From Bacillota bacterium (GTDB taxonomy: Bacteria > Bacillota > Clostridia > Christensenellales > SZUA-584), in NCBI GenBank assembly GCA_023461435.1, contig JAEYLC010000032.1, positions 1-64,000 on the forward strand: a stretch of DNA of 64,000 bases, written 5' to 3'. Of the stretch, positions 58,544 through 64,000 are shown in pieces. A program made the position numbers and the translations under genes. A model generated the notes under the pieces. It saw nothing but the letters and a program-made list of their open reading frames with translations, was not told the DNA's origin and did not search any database. Every line of letters starts with the position of its first letter. Positions within the stretch are counted from its first letter, which is position 1.

Positions 58544-60310
58544 ATGGCGGCAAAGTTTGAAGGAGGCGAATTGCCGATTTTAAGCGAAAAGCTTCAGGAA
58601 ATCATCAAAAATGCACAGATCACATCCGTATTTCAGCCCATCGTGTCCTTAAGGGACGGCGGTGTGCTGGGATACGAAGCGCTGAGCAGAGGGCCCAAAG
58701 GCTCTGAGCTCGAAAGCCCCGAGATGCTGTTTTCCGTGGCCGAGGAAACCAAGAGCCTGTGGGATCTTGAGAGGCTTTGCCGCACAAAGGCGCTTTACGC
58801 GATGCAGCTCTCCAAGGCAAACGCCACGCTGTTTTTAAACGTGAACCCCAACATCATGGAGGATGAGACGTTTCAAAAGGGGTTTACCAAGGAATATTTG
58901 AGGCAGTTTGACATCGATCCCAAGAAAATTATATTTGAAATCACAGAGCGCAGCGCCGTCGCCAACATCAATGAGTTCAAGCAGATCATACACAATTACA
59001 AAGAGCAGGATTACAAGATCGCGATAGACGACGCGGGTGCGGGGTACTCCGGGCTCAATCTCATCTCCGATGTGCACCCGCATTATTTAAAGCTTGACAT
59101 TCACCTGATCCGCAATATCGATAAGGACAGCGTGAAACAGGCGCTCGTCAAAAGCATGTACGAGTTTTCCAAAATCACAGGCACCTACCTGATTGCGGAA
59201 GGCATCGAAACGCGCAGCGAACTGCAGACGCTGATCAATATCGGCGTGCATTACGGCCAGGGGTATTATATCAAACGGCCTGATTCGGCTGTGGGGTGTA
59301 TCAACCAAAAAATCGTGGATACGATCGTCGAAATGAATTCTCAGAAGAACCATATTTTCGGGTATAATCTGTCCGATGTTTACATCGGCAATCTGTGCGT
59401 GCCCGCCGTGGCCGTGAACGAATCGGTGCTGATATCCGAAGCGTATGAGATGCTGAATAAAATGCCGGGCTCTCCGGGCTTCTGCGTGACGCGGGACGGC
59501 GTGGTGAAGGGTGTTGTCACGCGCGATATGGTGAACGCGGCTGTGGCGGGCGTATACGGCTACAGCCTGTATTCGCGACAGACCATCTCCGCGATTATGG
59601 ATGACGATTTTCTGAAAGTGGACTATAAAACGCCTGTCAATACGGTGGGGCGGCTTGCGATGTCGCGGCCGGACAGCAAGGTCTACGATTTTATCACCGT
59701 GGTGTCGGAAGACAAATACCGCGGCATCGTGACGATCAAAGACCTTTTGAACAAGACGATTGAAATCGAAGTGACCAACGCGACGCAGCTGAATCCCTTA
59801 ACCTCGCTGCCCGGCAATATACTGATTGAAAAAGCGCTGTACGGTGTGCTGAGCTCAGCCGATAACTACTGTGTGATCTACTTCGATATCGATAATTTCA
59901 AGGCATATAACGACGTATACGGTTTTGAAAGCGGAGACAGGGTGATCAAGAACCTTGCTGATATCATCATCGAGACGGTGCCCGCCACGAATTTTGTGGG
60001 GCATGTGGGCGGCGACGATTTTGTGGCGATTGTCCGCGCGGCGGAAGCCGATGATATCTGCGAGCGCATACTCGACAAATTTGACCGGTCGATCGTCAGC
60101 TTTTACAGCCGGGAGGACATTGAAAGCGGCTACATCATCGCGAAAAACCGGCAGGGCTTTGAGGAGCAGTTCCCGCTCATCTCACTGTCGATCGGCGGTG
60201 TGTTCATATGGGAACGGCGTTTTAACAACGTATTTGAGCTGTCTGCGGAATCCAGCCGCGTCAAGAAGGAATGCAAGATGATTGCGGGCAGCGCATACAT
60301 GATCGCATAA
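58544..60310 (+). CDS. EAL-CBS-GGDEF-type c-di-GMP protein with degenerate GGDDF
   Basis: A 588-residue cytosolic protein. The EAL phosphodiesterase domain (about 15-255) keeps its catalytic set: EAL (45-47), NVNPN, E132 in FEITER, DD at 162-163 in IDDAGAG, K183, E219 in EGIET and GYYIKRP. A CBS pair (about 285-405) could sense an adenine nucleotide. The GGDEF domain (about 412-588) keeps LTSLPGN and FDIDNFKAYND but its signature is GGDDF (489-493), so cyclase activity is doubtful and GTP-binding control of the EAL domain possible. GGAGGA supports the ATG at 58544; upstream in-frame ATGs at 58520 and 58364 are weaker. Nothing else was seen in 58279-58543. Confidence 0.88.
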   Translation: MAAKFEGGELPILSEKLQEIIKNAQITSVFQPIVSLRDGGVLGYEALSRGPKGSELESPEMLFSVAEETKSLWDLERLCRTKALYAMQLSKANATLFLNVNPNIMEDETFQKGFTKEYLRQFDIDPKKIIFEITERSAVANINEFKQIIHNYKEQDYKIAIDDAGAGYSGLNLISDVHPHYLKLDIHLIRNIDKDSVKQALVKSMYEFSKITGTYLIAEGIETRSELQTLINIGVHYGQGYYIKRPDSAVGCINQKIVDTIVEMNSQKNHIFGYNLSDVYIGNLCVPAVAVNESVLISEAYEMLNKMPGSPGFCVTRDGVVKGVVTRDMVNAAVAGVYGYSLYSRQTISAIMDDDFLKVDYKTPVNTVGRLAMSRPDSKVYDFITVVSEDKYRGIVTIKDLLNKTIEIEVTNATQLNPLTSLPGNILIEKALYGVLSSADNYCVIYFDIDNFKAYNDVYGFESGDRVIKNLADIIIETVPATNFVGHVGGDDFVAIVRAAEADDICERILDKFDRSIVSFYSREDIESGYIIAKNRQGFEEQFPLISLSIGGVFIWERRFNNVFELSAESSRVKKECKMIAGSAYMIA

Positions 60311-60337
60311 TTTTCCTCTTTACATATCATTTTATTA

Positions 60338-60375
60338 AGCAGAGGCGGCCAGTGACCGTCTCTGCTTTCTTTTCG
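60338..60375 (+). terminator. terminator of the EAL-CBS-GGDEF gene
   Basis: Eleven-bp stem AGCAGAGGCGG/CCGTCTCTGCT with one G-U pair, followed by a T-rich tract. Confidence 0.82.
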
Positions 60376-60381
60376 TTCTTG

Positions 60382-60437
60382 TTGACAAAACAATACGCAT
60401 AGGATTATATTGAATGTGAAAATGAAAACCGTTTTCA
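60382..60437 (+). promoter_or_regulatory. promoter and Fur/Zur-type operator of the zinc operon
   Basis: TTGACA at 60382-60387, an 18-base spacer and TATATT at 60406-60411. A perfect 7-1-7 palindrome TGAAAAC-C-GTTTTCA (60423-60437) follows, the spacing typical of Fur-family boxes, and covers the start of transcription. Confidence 0.85.
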
Positions 60438-60455
60438 GATTGAGGTGATTGCGGC

Positions 60456-60896
60456 GTGGACAGCAAAGGCAAATACAACACCCGGCAGGGTGAGCTGATA
60501 TTAAACTGTCTTAAAGAGCACATGGATGAGCATGTGACGGCGGATATGATATTCGGGTATTTAAAGGCCCAAGGGTCTTCCGTGGGGCAGACGACGGTTT
60601 ACCGTAACCTCGATAAGCTCGTGAAAGAGGGAAATGTGGTGAAATACGCGGGTGCGGAAGGCATGGGCGCGTGTTATCAGTACGTTTCTCACGATCATAG
60701 CTGCACCACCCATTACCATCTGGTATGCACGCAGTGCGGACAGGTGATCCATCTTCACTGCGATTATCTTGATGAAATGACGGCGCATCTGCTGGATCAT
60801 CACCAGTTTAGCATGGACAAGTTCAAAACGGTGATATACGGCCTTTGCCGCCAGTGTGAGGCGGAACGGCACGGGCAGAATGAAAGCGGGAAATAA
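60456..60896 (+). CDS. zur: Fur-family regulator, probably Zur
   Basis: A 146-residue metal-sensing repressor. The N-terminal winged helix contains VTADMIFGYLKAQGSSVGQTTVYRNLDKLVKEG (about 28-60). The dimerisation domain has the HDHSCTTHYHLVC sensor region and two structural-zinc CxxC pairs (CTQC, CRQC). The start is a GTG, with GAGGTG 8 bases upstream. It leads an operon with a zinc ABC importer and has a Fur-type operator at its promoter, so zinc-dependent autoregulation is the natural reading. Confidence 0.9.
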   Translation: MDSKGKYNTRQGELILNCLKEHMDEHVTADMIFGYLKAQGSSVGQTTVYRNLDKLVKEGNVVKYAGAEGMGACYQYVSHDHSCTTHYHLVCTQCGQVIHLHCDYLDEMTAHLLDHHQFSMDKFKTVIYGLCRQCEAERHGQNESGK

Positions 60897-60899
60897 CCG

Positions 60900-61205
60900 A
60901 TGAGAAGAGCGTACCGGACGAGGCTGTGGGCGTTAACCATTGTTTTATGCCTCGCGCTTATTTTTTCACTGTCTTTGGGCTATATTCTTGTTCATGCGGA
61001 GCATCACTGCCAAGGCGAGCATTGCCCGGTCTGTGAGCACATGACCGTATGTCTTCATACCATACTCGGCTTCTGCGATGAATGGCTTGTGTTGTCGGCG
61101 GCTGCGGTAGCTTGCATACTCGTCACGCTGCTGAAAATAAGGATCGGCTTTTTTGACGGGATACGGACGACACCCGTATTGCAGCATAACCGCATCAACT
61201 GTTGA
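60900..61205 (+). CDS. small membrane protein with Cys/His-rich loop
   Basis: A 101-residue protein with two hydrophobic segments (about 8-31 and 62-80) joined by a loop rich in metal ligands: HAEHHCQGEHCPVCEHMTVC (about 32-51). No family is named with confidence; similar small proteins occur in clostridial metal-transport operons. It lies 3 bases after zur and before the binding protein, so zinc binding or delivery to the ABC importer is a reasonable inference. Confidence 0.78.
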   Translation: MRRAYRTRLWALTIVLCLALIFSLSLGYILVHAEHHCQGEHCPVCEHMTVCLHTILGFCDEWLVLSAAAVACILVTLLKIRIGFFDGIRTTPVLQHNRINC

Positions 61206-61261
61206 GATGCAAAGCTGCGAAAAAGAGTTAAATGGATATGGTTAAAAACAAGGAGAAGAAT

Positions 61262-62218
61262 ATGAAAAAAATATTGATATATATGCTTTGTGCGGCGCTT
61301 GCGGTCTCGCTGCTCGGCTGCGCGCCGGTGAGCTCCGCCGCGGAGACCGTCGGCAGCGGTTTGAAGATTGTGACGACGATATTTCCGCCGTATGATTTCG
61401 CGCGCGCGGTCGCAGGCGACAACGCGGATGTGACGATGCTGATCGACCCGGGCGCGGAGGTGCACACGTTTGACCCGACGCCCGATGACATCATCAGTAT
61501 ACAAAACGCCGATATGTTCATCTATATCGGCGGCGAGAACGATGCGTGGGTGGATCAGGTGCTCGAATCGACTGATACGAGCCGCATGACGGTGCTGCGG
61601 CTGATGGACGCCGTGACGCCCGTTGAAGAGGAAACGGTGGAGGGTATGCAGAGCGAGGAAGAGGAAGCCGAGGAAGGCGAAGAGGGCCCCGAATACGACG
61701 AGCATATCTGGACGTCGCCCAAAAACGCGATACTCATGATCAATGATATCGCCGACGCGCTTAAAAAGGCCGACAGCGCAAACGCCGCGGCGTATGAAAA
61801 AAATGCCGCGGATTATACGGCTCAGATCACGCAGGTGGACGACGAGCTGCAAGCCGTCGCGGACGCATCAAAAACCAAACTGCTCATTGTGGCGGACCGG
61901 TTCCCGTTCCGCTATTTCGCGGACGAATTCGGCCTTGATTACCGCGCGGCGTTCAGCGGCTGCAGCAGCGAATCCGAGGTCAGCGCGGGTACGCTTGCCT
62001 ACCTGATCGATACGGTGAAGCAAAACGATATCAAATATGTCTACTACATTGAGCTGAGCAATCAGGCGGTGGCCAAAGCCGTCTGCGAGCAGACGGGCGC
62101 GCAGATGCTGCTGCTGCATTCATGCCATAACGTGACCAAAGACGACTTTGCAGCGGGTGCGACATACTTGAAGCTGATGCAGGGCAACCTCGAAAACTTA
62201 AAGAAGGGGCTTCAATAA
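61262..62218 (+). CDS. znuA: zinc ABC transporter substrate-binding lipoprotein
   Basis: A 318-residue cluster A-I metal-binding protein. Signal peptide MKKILIYMLCAALAVSLLGC ends in the lipobox. Metal ligands are visible as His in GAEVHTFDP, His in YDEHIWTSP and a late His in LLHSCHN. In place of the usual His-rich loop there is an acidic Glu stretch (EEEEAEEGEEGPEYDE, about 132-147). The start follows AAGGAG; an in-frame codon 10 residues upstream has none. Zinc specificity rests on the Zur context. Confidence 0.9.
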   Translation: MKKILIYMLCAALAVSLLGCAPVSSAAETVGSGLKIVTTIFPPYDFARAVAGDNADVTMLIDPGAEVHTFDPTPDDIISIQNADMFIYIGGENDAWVDQVLESTDTSRMTVLRLMDAVTPVEEETVEGMQSEEEEAEEGEEGPEYDEHIWTSPKNAILMINDIADALKKADSANAAAYEKNAADYTAQITQVDDELQAVADASKTKLLIVADRFPFRYFADEFGLDYRAAFSGCSSESEVSAGTLAYLIDTVKQNDIKYVYYIELSNQAVAKAVCEQTGAQMLLLHSCHNVTKDDFAAGATYLKLMQGNLENLKKGLQ

Positions 62219-62221
62219 CGA

Positions 62222-62920
62222 ATGGCGCTGATTCGCTGTGAAAACGTAACCATGAAATATGACGGGCAGACGGCTGTGGATGCCATCAGCTTTGAGGTGG
62301 AGCAGGGCGATTACCTGTGCATCGTCGGAGAAAACGGCAGCGGCAAAAGCACGCTCGTGAAGGGGCTGCTCGGGCTGCTGAAGCCCGTAAGCGGCAGCAT
62401 TGCCTTTGACGGCATAGCCCAGAATGAGATCGGCTATCTGCCGCAGCAGACGATGGCGCAGAAGGATTTTCCCGCCAGCGTCTATGAGGTGGTGCTTTCG
62501 GGCTGCTTAAGGCCGGGCCTTGCGTTTTTCGGCAAAGAAGACAAGCGCCGCGCGAAGGAAAATATTGCGCGGCTCGGTATCGACGGAATTCAAAAGAAAT
62601 GCTACAGGGAGCTTTCGGGCGGCCAGCAGCAGCGCGTGCTGCTGGCGCGCGCCCTGTGCGCCACCAAAAAGCTGCTGCTGCTTGACGAACCGGTGGCCGG
62701 GCTTGATCCCGTGATCACGGCGGAGCTGTATGCGCTGATCAAAGAGCTCAATCAAAGCGGCATCACGGTGATCATGGTGTCACACGACATACGGAGTGCG
62801 GTGCAGTACGGAAACCGTATACTGCACATGGCGATGCACAGCGCGTTTTTCGGCTCAACGGAGGACTATCTGAAGACGCCGGTTGGCCGCAGGATGATGG
62901 GGGATAATTGCGATGCTTGA
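62222..62920 (+). CDS. znuC: zinc ABC transporter ATPase
   Basis: A 232-residue ATPase with Walker A GENGSGKST (about 37-45), Q-loop YLPQQ, signature LSGGQQQRVL, Walker B LLLDEPVAGLDP and switch His in MVSHDI. It starts 3 bases after znuA and overlaps znuB by 8 bases. Confidence 0.93.
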   Translation: MALIRCENVTMKYDGQTAVDAISFEVEQGDYLCIVGENGSGKSTLVKGLLGLLKPVSGSIAFDGIAQNEIGYLPQQTMAQKDFPASVYEVVLSGCLRPGLAFFGKEDKRRAKENIARLGIDGIQKKCYRELSGGQQQRVLLARALCATKKLLLLDEPVAGLDPVITAELYALIKELNQSGITVIMVSHDIRSAVQYGNRILHMAMHSAFFGSTEDYLKTPVGRRMMGDNCDA

Positions 62921-63746
62921 ATGGCTCACGGAACTGCTATCCTATACGTTTATCGTGCGGGCGCTCATCGTCGGCATACTCGTGGCGCTTTGCGCCGCGC
63001 TGCTCGGCGTCAGTCTGGTGCTCAAACGCTATTCGATGATCGGGGACGGTCTGTCTCATGTGGGCTTCGGCGCGCTGTCGGTATCGCTCGCGCTCGGCGT
63101 GGCGCCGCTCGAGGTGTCGCTGCCCGTGGTGGCTGTCACGGCGTTTTTGCTGATGCGCCTCGGTGAGAACAGCATGATAAAGGGCGACGCGGCCATCGCG
63201 ATCATTTCAAGCAGCGCGATCGCGATCGGCATCATCGTGGTGTCGCTGACGACCGGTATGAATGTGGATGTGTACAACTATATGTTCGGCAGCATACTCG
63301 CGATGAGCGGCAGCGACGTGATTTTGAGTTCGCTCGTGTCCGTCGCGGTGCTGGTTTTGTATGTGCTGTTTTACAACAAGATATTCGCGGTCACGTTTGA
63401 CGAAAGCTTTGCCAAGGCCACGGGCACGCGTGCCGGGCATTACAACATGCTGATCGCGATGCTGACCGCGCTGATTATCGTGGTCGGCATGCGCATGATG
63501 GGCGCGATGCTGATTTCGAGCCTCATCATCTTTCCGGCGCTCACGTCGATGCGCGTGTTCAAGAGCTTTAGAAGCGTGGTGATCAGCGCGGCTGTTTTGT
63601 CCGTCATCTGTTTTATCATCGGCATTGTGATCTCGTTCGTGTGGTCGGTTCCGGCGGGCGCGGCTGTCGTTGTGGTGAATCTCACGGCGTTTTGCCTGTT
63701 TTTTCTCGTCAGACGCATTAAAAATGCGCGTGTATCGGGCATTTGA
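62913..63746 (+). CDS. znuB: zinc ABC transporter permease
   Basis: A 277-residue ABC-3-family permease with about eight membrane segments. It opens SYTFIVRALIVGILVALCAALLGVSLVLKRYSMIGDGLSHVGFGALSVSLALG, the classic start of ZnuB/MntB-type proteins. It overlaps znuC by 8 bases and is the last gene of the zur operon. No strong terminator is seen directly after it. Confidence 0.93.
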   Translation: MLEWLTELLSYTFIVRALIVGILVALCAALLGVSLVLKRYSMIGDGLSHVGFGALSVSLALGVAPLEVSLPVVAVTAFLLMRLGENSMIKGDAAIAIISSSAIAIGIIVVSLTTGMNVDVYNYMFGSILAMSGSDVILSSLVSVAVLVLYVLFYNKIFAVTFDESFAKATGTRAGHYNMLIAMLTALIIVVGMRMMGAMLISSLIIFPALTSMRVFKSFRSVVISAAVLSVICFIIGIVISFVWSVPAGAAVVVVNLTAFCLFFLVRRIKNARVSGI

Positions 63747-63824
63747 CGGCTTTATTGCATTTTAGTCAACAAATCACTAAATAAAAGACTGCATTATAAC
63801 GATAGAGCTTTTGGCGGCATTTCC

Positions 63825-63867
63825 CCACCATTACTAGAAAAAACTGTTTTATTTTCTATTATGGTGG
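63825..63867. repeat. interrupted inverted repeat downstream of znuB
   Basis: CCACCAT (63825-63831) pairs with ATGGTGG (63861-63867), and TAGAAAA with TTTTCTA inside, separated by a small internal loop. The surrounding 63747-63934 is AT-rich and carries no gene that I can support. This may be a factor-independent terminator or the edge of an inserted element. Confidence 0.45.
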
Positions 63868-63934
63868 TATTACTAGTTGTTAATGTTCGAGTATAAGGAG
63901 CACCGGATTGATTGAATCGGAATTATACTCAATT

Positions 63935-64000
63935 TTATGCAGCGGTGTTGTGCTTGTTATCGGTGCCGACAAGAAGATCCTGGATTGCAGCTTCGCTTTT
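63935..64000 (-). CDS. possible C-terminal fragment of a gene entering from the right edge
   Basis: From the right edge the minus strand has an open frame of 21 codons ending in TAA (complement of 63935-63937), with the coding-like C-terminus KSEAAIQDLLVGTDNKHNTAA. A GAGTATAA/TTATACTC inverted repeat just downstream on that strand (63892-63930) could be its terminator. It is too short to assign. Confidence 0.3.
   Translation of the reverse strand, partial: KSEAAIQDLLVGTDNKHNTAA

Overview
The window reads as a stretch of chromosome from a member of the Bacillota, probably class Clostridia, with moderately high GC. Supporting features are a sigma-H gene in the conserved mrnC-thyX-rlmB-yacP-sigH order, a type I-alpha glutamine synthetase, an mrdA-minCDE cluster, a class B sortase with an SPKTG substrate, consensus TTGACA/TATAAT promoters, strong GGAGG ribosome binding sites, and TPP and T-box leaders. 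No rRNA, tRNA, CRISPR array, prophage or complete insertion sequence was seen. The species cannot be named from this sequence.

Layout. 0-4 kb: an M14 carboxypeptidase-like gene lacking its metal ligands, glnA behind a leader terminator, and a lipoprotein. 4-11 kb: mrdA-minC-minD-minE (wall elongation and division-site selection) and pgi. 11-17 kb: an AT-rich orphan membrane gene, a condensation-type acyltransferase, then a TPP riboswitch, a cluster of palindromic repeats and a thiamine-precursor ABC operon. 17-25 kb: a YfbR-like nucleotidase with an SDR, a 109-bp MITE-like unit, an ABC exporter/TetR operon with two clear operators, and a BlaI/BlaR1-type pair. 25-28 kb: the sigH/yacP/rlmB/thyX/mrnC housekeeping cluster. 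28-36 kb: a large secreted subtilase, a soluble tandem-Cache/CheW protein and a PhoH-type ATPase.

36-44 kb: a two-gene TSUP transporter, an AEC transporter, the glnB-amt ammonium operon behind a structured leader RNA, and an acyl-CoA synthetase controlled by a leucine-type T-box. 44-50 kb: a 1362-residue surface adhesin with its likely cognate sortase B, and a membrane acyltransferase. 50-58 kb: an ArsR regulator, an FMN-binding protein, a Zn/Cd-type P-ATPase with an ArsR-like operator, a ROK regulator with an MFS transporter, and small lipoprotein, TfoX_C and flavodoxin genes. 58-64 kb: an EAL-CBS-GGDDF c-di-GMP protein and a Zur-regulated zinc uptake operon.

The main theme is nutrient-responsive control at the RNA level. 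TPP riboswitch, leucine T-box, a glnA leader terminator and an unassigned three-way-junction leader before glnB-amt all end in intrinsic terminators. Zinc, nitrogen, thiamine and probably branched-chain acid supply are thus each tied to a visible regulatory element. The two items most worth following up are the glnB-amt leader RNA (38743-38895) and the T-box-controlled acyl-CoA synthetase (41891-43917).
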